Positions 1 to 12,289 of a DNA stretch of 64,000 nucleotides are shown here, piece after piece (position 1 is the stretch's first letter; each line of letters starts with the position of its first letter). The DNA lies in contig JADCRB010000102.1 of NCBI GenBank assembly GCA_021464245.1, forward strand, positions 701,000-764,999, read 5' to 3'. Source of the DNA: Carallia brachiata (Eukaryota; Streptophyta; Magnoliopsida; Malpighiales; Rhizophoraceae). The notes under the pieces were generated by a model, which saw only the letters and a list, made by a program, of their open reading frames with translations, was not told the DNA's origin and made no database searches. Position numbers and translations under genes: made by a program.

Positions 1-1679
1 AAACTTACACCATTAGCTTTAAATACTCTAGTCAAGAACAAAGAAAAAGAAAAGTTCAAATCCTCATGTCCACTACTAGCCACTACCTGCATCTAATGTA
101 AGATGATCGAAGCCAATGGAATCCCTTCAATTTGCCCTAAGTGTGGACCAACTTGTAAAAAAAATAAATGTCACATCTCCTCACTTCATTAGTGCCCCTA
201 GCCTTTGGCATCACATTGAAACATAACAAATTGAGCAATAAGCAAAGAGAAATAAGCAAGTGCTTAGACAAAATAACATCCCTAGCATGTTGGTAATTTT
301 GTTTAAAACCCAACTCCTTCATAGCTTTGTATACAGTTCAAGCACTGGTCCTACATTCTTAAACTCCAATAACTCAATAAGATAAGCCTGAGTCAAGATT
401 ATTCGATGCCCCTTCACATAGAATCAAGCACCAAATCCTTGATATCCTATGCTCTTAAATTAGCATAAAACCGCTTCACCAAATTCAGTAGTATTTGTCA
501 TTCAATTCCAAAATCTTATGTCAACCAAGTTTCTCAAAAGCCTCTTTCAAGTGGAATTCTTCTTTAATAGCATCAGAAACTATTTTCTCAACCACAATTT
601 CATTTTTTTTTTTTTTAAAAAACATGAACCATTAGTAGACTTGCCACCCTTTACTTCGAACGGACACTTTTTTAAAATATGTCACCTTCATAACAAGTAC
701 CCTACTCTTCTTAGTTAGCATCTCTCACTTCGCAACCTTCCCTATAATGCCCAAATTCAACAACTTCAACTATCAACTACTCCCCCACACTTAATCTCAA
801 CTACAACCAAGTTTCCACAATCTAAACATAAGTAATAACAAAAATTCAATCACAAAGACACTAAATTTTCAAATTTAATATAACAATTCCACAAGTTCAA
901 GCTTCAAAAAAACCCACAAGTAGCTACAATTCCAAAAATCTCAAAATTATCACCAAATAACACTTAAATATCGAAATAAATTCAATTTCCACAACAAAGT
1001 CTCAATTGTAACTTAATGGAATTGAAATTGAAGAAGAAGATTGAAACCTTGAGGGAAACCACAATAAGGCTTGAAATCTTGAAAATCAAACACCAAATAT
1101 GAAATTGCAAGCCTGAAAAACCAATGTGGACTAAGAAAATTGATGGGTGTTAGGGTTTAAAGAGTGATAGGGTTTTGAAAGGTGAGTTGGAGAGAAAGAA
1201 AGAAGATGGGCTAAGTAAAGAAGAGAGTTAAGAGGTTTTTAATTTATAGGTTGGAATTTTTAAATAAAGAGAGTTAGGAGTTTGATAAGGATTTGAATGT
1301 TGGATGGGACTTTTGTCGATTTAGGATTTAGGAGATGAAGAAAAAGTGGTAGAGAAAACAAATTGGGAATAAAAGAAAAGAAAAGAGAAAAAAGAAAAAC
1401 AAAAACAAAAATAAAACTAAAAAGAGGGTTTTTTCTCTCTTCCAGCAACGGCATTGACCACTGCAGACTGCCGTTGACCAGCAACCGTTCTGTCAAGAAA
1501 ACTAAAAAAAAAAATTAAGAGTTTGATCGACACCCTTACCAACATTTATCTATGGCCATTCGGACTCTTCGGACATCTAAAAAATTGCTGACACACTTAC
1601 CGATGTCTATTTTAGTGTCTAGAGTTCAAAGAAATACTAGCCTTCTAACCACCGCCCCAACCGACACCAGTTATGATCC
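1..1679 (-). repeat. Noncoding retroelement-like DNA left of the hAT insertion
   Basis: No intact gene is visible. The stretch reads as noncoding or decayed retroelement sequence in the same (minus) orientation as the gypsy pol at 7.3-10 kb. A purine tract of the form AGTGTGGGGGA on the minus strand (about 781-800) resembles the polypurine tract seen again at 6965-6980. A short minus-strand reading frame at 137-322 (ending about RGTNEVRRCDIYFFYKLVH) looks like a fragment of a plant-transposon ORF but I cannot name the domain. Sequence immediately left of 1688 should be continuous with that right of 6527, because the hAT element interrupts it. LTR boundaries could not be fixed. Confidence 0.4.
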
Positions 1680-3077
1680 CTACATATTAAGGATGGCAAT
1701 TTCACCCGTACCCGTCGGGGATTGTCCATACCCACCCCGATGGGTACAGGATCAAAGGTAGTTGATTGGGAAACGGGGCGGAAAACCCCGTTTCCCGTTT
1801 TTTATTTGCGGTTACGGGGACAGGGATGAGTTTAGTTATCCCCGTCCCCATACCCTCCCTGTACCCGCCCCATTTATTTTTTAAAATTTTTTATTTATTT
1901 TTTAATCTTCTTCAGTTTTATGAGTAAATTTTTATTGGTTGAAGTTTCTCAATGTCAAAAACCTAAAATTAGTAAACTAGTTTGTACTTTTTATTTACCT
2001 TTAGCCGTCCACTCCAAATTGAACGACTTCGATTATTCCATTATTAGTGTCTTGGTAAAGATCGTGTCTGCTTTCAATTGACAACGCCCAATCCAGCTTC
2101 GATTGTTCAACATCTAGCCTTCTTCACCCACGCTTGATGCTGCTCACTTCAGTTAATGCTTTGTTCACGCCGCCCACTAAAACCTAGTGTTCTTTAACAA
2201 GACCCAGCAACCCAGGTACCAAGATCTTGTCTTTTCTTTCTTGTTGATGCTTCTTTTGTGGTTTAATTGTTTACTGCAACATGCTTTGGTAGTGACTAGT
2301 GAAGAAAGTGGCGTGAGGAAAGTGACACAATTTTGGATGAAATTGAAGCTAAACCGACATGATTAGGATGATATTGTATAAGATTTTTGGGATGACAATG
2401 ATCTTTCTCTTGTTGCTGATTTGTCGAGAAAATTGATTTGATGCTGCTGATTGAATTATGTAAAAACTCAATTCCTTGTTCATTGGAGTTTGTTTCTTGT
2501 GGGAATTATTTTGGATTTTGTGTGCCTTTTTTTTTTTGCTATAAATTCATCTAGGTTTTAGTAAAAGCTTATGCATGTGTGCTTTTGGAGATCTTGGGTT
2601 TGTTGAACTATAAATTTTAAAAACTCAGTTTGGACTAAATAGTAAATAATTCAAGAAGAAAATAAAGCCCTCTGTTAGTCTTTTCTGTTGTTTGTATTGT
2701 TTTGGATCAATATGGTCATTGCAATTTCGGTTGGGGATAAGTGGAAAAGACAAGGAAATTGTTTGGACGTTATAGTAGTTGTTCATTGGGTCAGAATTCT
2801 TATGAAATTACTGCCTTTAGACCCGCGTAGTTGTCTAATAGTTGTTTGTGGGTCTTGCAGTCCACATATTCTAAAACTGGCCAAGCATAATAATGTTAAG
2901 ATAATTTAACTTGTGCTACACCAATGTACACTAAGACTTTCTTTCGATGATGGAGTGAAGTTCTTGCTGCATAAATTTATGCAATATCATAAACTACATT
3001 TCAAAGATTCAAATATCATAATAAGTCATGACGATCAAAATATATTTTAAACTAAGACTAGTCAAATTGGCATTAAA

Positions 3078-3325
3078 ATCTGCAGAATGTGCAGTAAAAC
3101 GTACTGCAGAATTGCAAACAGCAGTTACAGCAATAGGAGAAACTGCAGAAGTGCAGAATTGCAAAAAAAATGCAGTAAAATATAGTAGAAAATGCTAAAT
3201 AACAAAGCAGTAAGTGCAGACTGCTAGAATATTGCACTCTGTGTACTGCAAGAAAATGCAAAATAGCAAAATTGCAGTAGAATGCAGATTTGCAGTATGG
3301 AACACCGCAAAAATGCAGAACAGAA
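3078..3325. repeat. TGCAG-rich tract inside the hAT element
   Basis: About eleven TGCAG pentamers occur within roughly 250 bases, mixed with GCAGAA and TGCAA variants and not in strict tandem register. It lies between the GC-rich left terminus and the transposase gene. Open frames over it are low-complexity Cys-rich shadows, not a gene. It could be a regulatory or transposase-binding cluster or simply a decayed short tandem repeat. Confidence 0.6.
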
Positions 3326-3792
3326 AACTCGGGCAGAAGCAGTTCGTAAATTGAGGCAAAAACTTTGAGATTGGGATTTATTGATGGTTTCCATTTGGAA
3401 AATAAAAATTGAATATGGGATAGAAAATAATTGCTGATGGTACATTAGCCGTAAAGAATAAATCTTTTGCGTCTAAAATGATTTTAGTCGTCTAAAACTT
3501 GATCTGTAACTGCTAGCATATTCATATCCTTCTTTTATATTGTTTGGCACATTTATATTGTACTACACTTTTGTTCGTTGCATTTAATGCTATGAATTAT
3601 GTTCACTGATGTTGTTTTCCACATGTTTCGTCCTCGAATTTTCCATTAGATTTTACAACAAATGAAAAATGATGGAGAGTGAAATAACCATTCTTATATA
3701 AAACTTATTATTATGGTGAAGCTAGGTAGTGGCTAGCTGAAAAAGTACACTCATTGCATCTACCAAGAAGCTGATTTGAATTAAAGAAACAA

Positions 3793-6089
3793 ATGGATAC
3801 AATTGAAGATACTCATATTGAGACTGAAGAAACGGTGAATCAAATAAATGAGACCTCAGCTTCACAAGGAACAAATACTGTGTCAGAAAAGAAAACTAGA
3901 ACCAGAAGTGAGGTTTGGAACCATTTTACAAAGCTTGAATTCAATGGAGCACGAAAGGCAAAATGCAATTACTGTGGCAAATTATTGGTTGCTGGTTCAA
4001 AAAATGGGACAACGCATCTGAAGGATCATTCAAACTCTTGTATATTTCGACGAAGAAAAGATCCTTCACAACAACACATTATTCCTCATTTTCAATTTGG
4101 CAACAAAGCGACAATATCTAAATACTCGTTTGATCAGGAGTGTGGGAGACAAGAACTTGCCAAGGCTATTATTCTTCATGGATATCCTCTCTCAATTGTG
4201 GAACACATCGATTTTAGAAGGTTTGCACTGGCTTTACAACCAGTGTTCATGATGCCTTACAGGAATACCGTGAAGAGCGATATTCTAAAAACATATGATA
4301 TTGAGAGAGAGAAGGCAGAAAGATTAATCAATAACAATAACAGCAGAGTGGCTATTACTTCAGACATGTGGACGTCTAGCAATCAGAAGAGGGGATTTAT
4401 GGTCATAACAGCTCACTTCATTGACGATTCTTGGGTTCTTCAAAGTCACGTTTTAAGGTATGTTTTAAATGACATTATTTTATTGTATTTATTTTATGGT
4501 CATAAGTTTAGCGATTACATGTTAATAAGTACAATTTAATTTATCTAGGTTTGTTTATGCCTTGTCCACACATAAGTTCTGTTTTATCTGAAGTGATAAT
4601 GGATTGCCTGTTGAGATGGAATTTGGACCGCAAAGTGTCTACTATTACTTTGGACAATTGCACTACAAATGATGCCATGATCGAGTTAATAAGAAGTAAA
4701 TTGGATGAAGATGATCTTTTAGGCCATGGTAATTTTTTGCATATGCGTTGTGTTGCTCATATTTTGAATTTGATTGTTAAAGAAGGTTTGGATGTAATTA
4801 AAGTTGGGATTGAAAAGATCCATGATAGTGTTTGCCATTGGACTGCCACACCAAAAAGAAATGAGAGATTTGAAGAAATAGCAAAGCAAATCAAGGTTAG
4901 TACCACCAAATGCTTAAGCCTTGATTGTCCAACTAGGTAGAATTTCTATTTTTTAAATGCTACAAATGGCAATTGTTTACAAAGAAGTGTTTTGTCGATT
5001 GAAAAGAATCAAAGAACCACATTATTTTGATTGCCCTAGTGAAGAGGAATGGAGGTTTGCAAGAGAAGTTTGTGAGAAGTTACAACTGTTCAATGAAAGT
5101 ACATTATTATTTTCTGGGACAAAGTATCCTACTGCTAACTTATTTTTCCCAAAAATTTGTGAAATCAAACTTGCATTGATAGAGTAGAAGTCCTCTCTAA
5201 TGAAGTGATACAGTCTATGCAGAAAATATGTTGGAGAAATTTGATAAATATTGGAATGTGATTCATGTTGTCATGGGAGTAGCTATTGTTTTGGATCCTA
5301 GATACAATATGTCTTTGGTCGAATTTTATTTCGATCGTCTTTTTGGTTTGGAGAGTTCTGTCCGTGTGGGACGTTCTTGTCTTGATTTGGTAAATGAGTA
5401 CCAATCGCAAAAAATAAGCTCAAAATTTGCTAGTGCATTCCATACAGATTCATTAACTTCTGACAACAGTAGCACAGTTACTTCTGAGTCTACTTTTGAG
5501 TTGTATTTGAGGCAAAAGAAAAGACAAAAGATTGGATCTTCTAAATCAAAGTTGGACTTCTACTTAGAAGAGGATGAAGTGTCATTCAATCCAGATTTTG
5601 ATGTTTTAAATTGGTGGAAGGTGTATGGAATGAAATATCCTACATTGCAAGTCATTGCTCGAGATATATTTGCTATTCCCGTGTCTACAGTAGCTTCTGA
5701 GTCTGCATTTAGTACCAGTGGAAGAATTATAAGTGGCCGTCGCAGTAGACTGCATCCAGATACTATGGAAGCGATTATGTGTACTCAAAATTGGTTGTGG
5801 GCTGCTGAAAAAAAGAGTAAGTATAATGACTTATTCATCATTTATATTTTTATATGTATATGTTGAGATTTATTTATTAGTTTCTCTTTCCGTACAGGTG
5901 GTATGATTGGAGTTATGGAAAATAGCAGACTGTGTGTTGAATGAGGATATTGACACTGATGAGATAGGTGTTTTTCTAAATTTAACTGAAATCAGGACAT
6001 ACAATATTTTAAATATTCTTAAATGTTTTTTTTTTTTTTTTGCAGAAAGTCAGTATTCCCAAACTCAAGATCAAGAATTGATAAAGTGA
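3793..6089 (+). pseudogene. hAT transposase (BED zinc finger, RICESLEEPER-like), disrupted
   Basis: The first exon (3793-4456, donor at 4457) encodes an N-terminal BED zinc finger: a Trp-His-Phe core near residue 43, a CNYC pair, and a downstream THLKDH...C segment. It is followed by the start of the catalytic domain with the TSDMWTSSNQKRGF signature. The next segment (about 4551-4940) continues with LDNCTTNDAMI and a MRCVAHILNL block typical of hAT transposases. The C-terminal part (5228-5813) carries the hATC dimerisation domain, with WWKVYGMKYPTL and PVSTVASESAFSTSGR, and ends at a donor near 5816. Damage is clear: the reading frame shifts just after the first intron (about 4551-4560), a conserved Trp codon reads TAG at 4937-4939, and a further stop lies near 5185-5187. 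The enzyme is almost certainly inactive. It sits inside an element with defined ends, so its origin is not in doubt. Confidence 0.88.
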
Positions 6090-6527
6090 AAGATGGAACT
6101 CGATGGTTATGCCTTAAAACGGTCGATTCCACCAGGTCATTCTTGTTAGTTTTTTTAAAATTTCCATAGAACAAATTTTTGCCTTCAGTGTTTGTATTTT
6201 AGAGCATTACTTTGACAGTTGGCTTTGTAATATATAATCATTTGAAATTTCTTTTGTGCTAAATTGAAGTTATTTGAGGTCAAATGATCTTCAATTATTG
6301 AAGCAAACTCAATTTAGCAGAGGAAGTCGTAGTATAACATATAACTTTTTTAATTTTTATTTGGACGGGTATGAGTCGGGGATGGAGATCCCCGCTCCCC
6401 AGCGGGTACGGGGACGGGGATTAAAATTTCGTACCCACCATGGACGGGGACAGGGATGACGTTAATAAACAGGTACGGAAAACGGGGGTGGCATGCCCAT
6501 CCCCGACCCTCCCCATTGCCACTCCTA

Positions 6528-6962
6528 CTACAGATGCCCAATGGCATCCAAGAACCTTCCAGTTCCTCAACCAGCACCCTCACCGATGCTGGTCGGATCC
6601 AAATCCCACTTCGACATTTTTTTTTTTTATGGAAATCATTGGCTCAGCCCCAACACACTCAAGCCAAGTTAAAAGTCTATAGCCGACTCCAAAAGCTAGC
6701 CCCCTCTTTTTTATGCCCCCTGCCATATTCTTCTAAATTCTTCTAATCTCTTCCAAAGCTATTACAACTCCTACATCCTAATAAAGTCGTACGCGAGGAC
6801 ATCGCTGTCATAGCCCTAATGCAGTCAACTGTACAATGAACAATCTGGGCGAAGCCTCGAGACCTCATACTTCCACCATATATCTCCTTTGAGTATCTAT
6901 TCAGATATTCTAATTAAAGCATAGATAATAAGCATGTTAAATTCTGTGCTAAGTTCATACAC
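6528..6962 (-). repeat. Probable 3' LTR portion of the gypsy element
   Basis: On the minus strand a polypurine-like tract (AGTGTGGGGGTG, about 6960-6972) follows the end of pol and is followed by sequence beginning TGTGTATGAACTTAG, as expected at the start of a 3' LTR. The hAT element begins about 430 bases into this sequence, and the LTR should continue left of 1688. No matching copy was found to the right of pol, so the 5' LTR is missing, beyond recognition or outside what can be aligned by eye. Confidence 0.45.
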
Positions 6963-7289
6963 ACCCCCACACTTAAACAAATTCATAACCAATAAATGAA
7001 GTAAAAATAAAGTGAGGATAGAGCAAACTCATTGAATTGTAGATCAAAGTGAAATAACTCTTTCATGATATTGATGTGTTTCGACTTTCCACATGGACCT
7101 ACAAGAACAAAATCAAACCAAAAGTAAAATAAACTAAACTAACTAAATGAAAAAAAAAAATCTTTAAGATAGAAATTCGGTTGTTTCCCAATAAGTACTA
7201 TATTCAACGTCTATAGCTCGACATAGCTACTCCCGGTCAATTAAACTAAATAATAGAATGGACATCTACCACTCTATCTCGTTTAAAGT

Positions 7290-10048
7290 ATAAACTTTAG
7301 CCTTTGTCTGTTGACAGTGAACTTTCTTTAGTCCTTATCTTGAATCTCAATTACTCTACAAGGAAATTCCTTTGTCACCTCAAAAGGACCTGACCATCTA
7401 GACTTCAACTTTCCTAAGAATAGTCAAAGCCTAGGGTTGAACAGTGGAACATTCTATCCTTCTTTGAACTCCCTTCGCTGTATGTACTTATCATGTCAAG
7501 TCTTTGTCCGCTCTTTATAAATCTAAGCATTTTCATATGAGTCTCTCCCAATCTCCTCAAGCTCATTAAGTTGAAGAAGTCTTTTTTTTTTTTCAATTGA
7601 CTTCAAGTCATAATAGTGTCTTCACAGCCTAATAAGCATAATGCTATCTATAACTTCATAGATAAATGGCAAGGCCTACCAAAGACCAACTGGTAAGGGG
7701 ACATTCCAAGAAGTGTCTTGAAAACTGTTAAGTAGGCCCGATAAGGCACCATCTAACTTGACAACCAAATCCTTCCTCGAAGAGTTAACTGTTTTCTCTA
7801 AAATAGAATTGGTCTCTCTATTGAAAATTTCTACTTGGTCTTTCATTTGTGAATGATAGTAGGGCTTGTTCTGAACTGACACTCATACTTGCTTAAAAGA
7901 CCCTCAAAGTCCTTATTCTTAAAGTGGACTCCATTGTCACTTATGATCACCCAAGGCACCCCAAAGCATGAGAAAATGTTATTCTTCACAAATTTCACAA
8001 CTACTTTGGCAGTGTTGTTGGGTAATGCTACATCTTCAACCCACTTGGATACATAACCCACAGCTATTAGAATATATAGATTGTCGTGTGACAATAGAAA
8101 TGGTACTATAAAGTCTAATCCCCAAATATCAAATAGCTCAACTTCTTGAATACTTATCTAAGGCATCTCATGATGCTTATCAATAGTACTAGTCCTCTAG
8201 CACTTGTCCCAAGCCAACACAAAGCTCTTAGCATCCTAAAAAAGTGTAGGCCAATAGAATCCGTATTGAAACACTTTAACTGTTATCTTCTCAGCTCTAA
8301 AGTGTCCTTCATAGGGTAGAGCATGACAATGAGTCAAGATGCCTTCTATTTTTTCCTTTGGCATACATAGTCAAATAATCCCATCTACACAACTCCTGAA
8401 AAGTAATGGCTTTTCCTAAATAAAATGTCTGACCACTAATAGGAATTTTTCCCTCTATTGATGGGAAAAAATATAGAGGCACAATGTTATTGGCCAAGTG
8501 ATTAACAGAATCAACAAACCAAGAATCTCTATTTTGGACCAACCACAAAAACTCATCTGCAAAATGATTATCAATGAGTAGTTTCTCATGCTACTCATTT
8601 TGCTTCAGTTTTGAAAGGCTGTTTGCTACTAAGTTTTCTATACCCTTTTTATCCCAAATCTCCAAGTCAACCACTGAAGTAATATGATCCATTGGATTAG
8701 CCTGAGCTTTGCATCCTTTTTCGATAGCAGATACTTAAAGGCTAAGTGGTTTGTATACATAATAACCTTATAACCAATGAGATAAGAGTGGAATTTCTCA
8801 AAGGTATAAACTAATGCCAACAAATCCTTCTCAATTGTTGTATAATTCATCTAGGTTTTAGTGAGTATCCTGCTGACATAATAACTCACATGTAACCGCT
8901 TTTCTTTTTTTTGGCCCAAGATAGCTCTTACTACATAGTCACTAGCTTCACACATCAGCTCAAAAGGTAGGTTCCAGTCTGATGCCACCATAATAGGTGC
9001 CAAGGTTAACTCCTTCAAATGATTGAAGGCCTTTCAACACTTATCATCAAAATTAAACTAAGCATCCTTCACTAAAAGTGCACAAAGTGGCTTAGTGATC
9101 TTGAAAAAATCTTTTATGAATCTCCTATAAAAGGTTGTATGTCCAAGAAAATTGATCACAACTTGAATTGAGCTTAGTGGGAATAGCCTCCCAATAACCT
9201 GAATCTTTGCTCTGTCTACCTCGATACCCTTCTCAAAAATCTAATGCCCAAAGACAATCCCTTCCTGAGCTATAAAATGGTAATTTTCCCAATTTAATAC
9301 CAAGTTGGTCTCCTCACACCTTTGTAGGATTAGTGCCAGATTTTTCAAACATGACTTAAAAGGGTTCCAAAAATAGAGAAGTCATCCATGAAGACCTCGA
9401 TAATACTCTCCACCGTGTCTAAAAAATTGCTAGCATGCACCTTTGGAAGTAGCCTATACGTTGCAAAGCCTAAAGGGTATTCGCCTCTATGGAAAGGTAT
9501 TATAAGGATAAATAAAAGTCGTCTTTCTCTTGGTCCTCTAGTGCAATTGGAATCTAATTATACCCAAAGTACCTATCCAAAATATAATAGTAAGCATAAC
9601 CTGCCAACTTTTTTAACATCTGGTCGATGAAGGGCAAAGGGAAGTGATCCTTCTGTGTGGCTGCATTCAACTTTCTATATCCTATGCACACTTTCCACCT
9701 GGTGATAGTTCTTGTAAGAATCAGCTCACTCTTGTCATTCTCACTCTTGTCATTCTTTACCACTATCATGCCTCCTTTTTTTAGGACTACTTGCACTAGA
9801 CTAACCCATGAACTGTCTGATATTAGATAAATGATCCCAGCACCCAGTAGCTTCAGTACCTCAGTTTAGACAACCTCTTTTATGTGTGGGTTTAGTTGCT
9901 TATGATGTTCTACACATTTTTCGATCTCTAACTCAAAGTTCATATGTTTATTTATATAGCACATAACTTGTATCTTATCTGTCGATCTCAACACAAAACA
10001 TATGAATACTTTCATAATGATCAGGCACAAATGCATAATTAAGATCAA
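7290..10048 (-). pseudogene. Ty3/gypsy (Athila/Tat-like) pol relic
   Basis: Read on the minus strand, domains come in gypsy order. Upstream of reverse transcriptase is a conserved KEVV segment, then RT with a VCIGYRKLNAATQKDHFPLP block (9554-9796) and the catalytic F-M-D-D at 9381-9392. RNase H follows (about 8638-8850, [22 protein letters not shown]). The integrase core has SKWVEDVALPNNTA and ISDNGVHF (7843-8094), and the integrase C-terminus has KLKSRWSGPF (about 7365-7410). RT-RNaseH-integrase order separates it from copia elements. Gag and protease are not recognisable. The frame is broken many times; one clear in-frame TAA lies at 9866-9868 inside an otherwise conserved RT lead-in. The element is dead. 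Confidence 0.88.
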
Positions 10049-10049
10049 A

Positions 10050-11290
10050 ATATATAAATCAAATTAAGTTTTTAAAATAAAATTGCAATTAAATTAAGAG
10101 AACATCCAATATCCACAAAAATCAAATAACTCAACCCTAAATTAGGCTATATCCCTTTCGTCCTAGTTTAGGGTTTCAATTGTTTCTGTTAAAAACCAAA
10201 GAGAAACTAACATCCAACATCATAGAGTTCAAAAGAAAAAGAAAAGAAATTTAAAAATCGTTTGGATGCCAATGTCTTAAAGTACTTACCATGCACTCAT
10301 CTCTTCTACCTCTCTATGTTTTCCTTTTTTTCTTTTGTTAAAAAGAAAGGCTAAAAGTTCCTTGAAATTTTTTGTAAAGTTGGTATTTATATCCCTTCAA
10401 AGTAATAAGGTAAAAACCCTAAAATGCACAAATTCAAGTTAAAAAAATATTTGAAAATTTCTGGAAAGTATTAACCTCGTGATTTTTGGCCCATTCTCAA
10501 CCCCTTCTAAAAAGAATCTGAATTTGGTCAAAACAGTAAAGTTGTAGCTTTATCTGTTATCTTTGATTCGGCTCAAGAATTACCCAATTCTTACTTGTGT
10601 AGAAGATTTTATGGCTGAAAAATTGAATAGTACACAAAGTTGTAAAATTTTATCTGAATTGAACCATAAATCAGCTTTCCAACCAAATCCTAGTTTGATT
10701 CTTTTGATTCTTGGCTCGTTTTTACATCCATTTGTCCTACAAAACATAAAACAACCAATTAAAGTAAAATCTGCCAAAATTTACAATATTTACATAAATA
10801 AACCTCTAATTAAATGTAAAAATATGCATAAAACCTATGTAAATAATGAACCTATTAGACTGCCTTTAACAGAATGTATCATTTCTTGCAATAGAGCTCG
10901 AAAATGAGTTGTGGATACTACTTTCGAACATTTTAGTTATTTTACGCGCTGACTTGTTGAAGTAGTTCAACATATTGTTGTACGTAGAACATATTGTTGC
11001 ACCATTAGAGGGATAGGGAACGGGAGCAGGGGTGGGGCAACAGCAGCAGGCAAGAAAGGGGAAAAGGCCAAGGCAATGGCAATTGGCATGGCAGGGGCAA
11101 AGGTTAGGGCAAAGGCAGCAAGCGGGGCAGTCGATACAGAACCAAAGCAATGGAACTTAATTTTTGCCCACAACATTATAATGCCCTTAATTATTAAAAA
11201 AGTCATTATCACAGCTAATACTTACACTATTTGTTCCAAAATCTTTTTCTAGGATGGTTGTTACTCTTTGATAGAGATGCCATTTTTCTT
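10050..11290. other. Gene-free repetitive-looking DNA
   Basis: No gene is supported. The sequence 10060-10900 has the style of retroelement untranslated DNA, with long runs of low-complexity purine and pyrimidine, but no domain. A G-rich patch at 11000-11150 contains irregular AGGCAA/GGGGCAA repeats; reading frames across it on the minus strand are low-complexity Pro/Ala and are not believed. The 5' LTR of the neighbouring gypsy element would be expected here but was not identified. Confidence 0.4.
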
Positions 11291-11310
11291 AGAGAGAGGG
11301 GAGAGACCTA

Positions 11311-11850
11311 GGATGTACGGACACTTCTAAAATGATAAGCGTATGTGTTGGACACACGTGTCGAATACAATACTCGCCCGATACTCTTTATACACGTGTC
11401 GGACACTCCAAAATGTGTCCAACAAAAAAAAAATAAAAAATATTCAAACACGCTTGTTGAACACTTCTAATTCACGTGTCAAACACCTCTGATACACGTG
11501 TCGGACACTTTTACATGTATTTGATATTTTAATTAGTATGTTATACACACACGTATATTGTTTGCTTAAATAATTTGTCGCGCACACACACACAAAAATT
11601 TTTTTTAATTATGAATAAAATACAAATTACATCATAAAATACTATAATAATTATTATTATGAATTATATGTAGAAAAAATTTTAAATTTATTAAAAATAT
11701 TCAAATTACATATATACATATATTATATTTAATATATTTTATAATCATATCCACGTCGTATCCGTGTCCTAATTGTCTTAGAATTTTCGTGTCCCCGCAT
11801 CCGTATTGCGTCATGTCCATGTCCTGTGGCCGTGTCCATGTCCGTGCATT
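11311..11850. mobile_element. Non-autonomous element with GGACAC-rich inverted ends
   Basis: The left end (TGTACGGACAC, then repeated GTGTCGGACAC units) is mirrored at the right end by CGTGTCC units finishing GTGTCCATGTCCGTGCA. Both arms are built from short degenerate ACACGTGTCGGACAC motifs, with an AT-rich centre and no coding capacity. The arrangement resembles non-autonomous hAT elements with subterminal repeats. Candidate 8-bp flanks agree poorly, so exact boundaries and family are uncertain. A related copy lies at about 60250-60780. Confidence 0.6.
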
Positions 11851-12289
11851 CTAGAGAGAGACAAAAAGTATAAGAGGGCACTGAATGACAAATACTCTAA
11901 GAGACCTAGATGGCTATATATGTATGAGTGCACCAAGCCCTATTTACTAAGCGTGGCTTTCTTTGCCTGTGTCACATTTTTTAATTTTATTTTATTTTTT
12001 CAAAAACTAAGGATGGCACTGCTTATTTGGTTGTGCATGCACATGTAGTTGTTTAAATGAATAAAAAAAACAATACAATTTCTTTGAGAAAAAAACATGC
12101 AATTTGGTTATGCTCATTGCAAAACCATCCTAAAAAAATCACATGTTCATGAGATATAGTTATGACAGTTGTGTCTACTTCAAAACCCTCTGGCAATTAC
12201 AATGCAATCGCAAATGGTCATCAAATATGTGTGTTCTTAATTCGTTTTCTTCGTTTATCGGGTTTAATTCCGCAATACAAAGGGCTCCC

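Larger units (their letters stand above)
1688..6527 (+). mobile_element. hAT-superfamily DNA transposon, near full length, decayed
   Basis: The element has imperfect terminal inverted repeats: the left end begins TAAGGATGGCAAT and the right end, reverse-complemented, begins TAGGAGTGGCAAT (10 of 13 positions match). Flanking 8-mers CTACATAT (1680-1687) and CTACAGAT (6528-6535) match at 7 of 8 positions, the expected hAT target duplication length. Both ends (about 1700-1880 and 6365-6520) are full of GGGGACGGGGA/TCCCCGTCCCC motifs, like subterminal transposase-binding repeats. A broken BED/hATC transposase gene lies inside on the plus strand. One mismatch in the duplication and several lesions in the gene indicate an old insertion. 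Confidence 0.88.

Noticed and set aside
1260..1496. Phe/Leu-rich minus-strand frame
   Set aside because: Encoded by an A/G-rich low-complexity tract; no conserved residues beyond composition.
3073..3445. Cys-rich minus-strand reading frames
   Set aside because: They are translations of the TGCAG-rich tract; composition alone explains the Cys content.
10866..11212. Pro/Ala/Cys-rich minus-strand frames
   Set aside because: They arise from a G-rich low-complexity patch; there is no start context, domain or splice structure.
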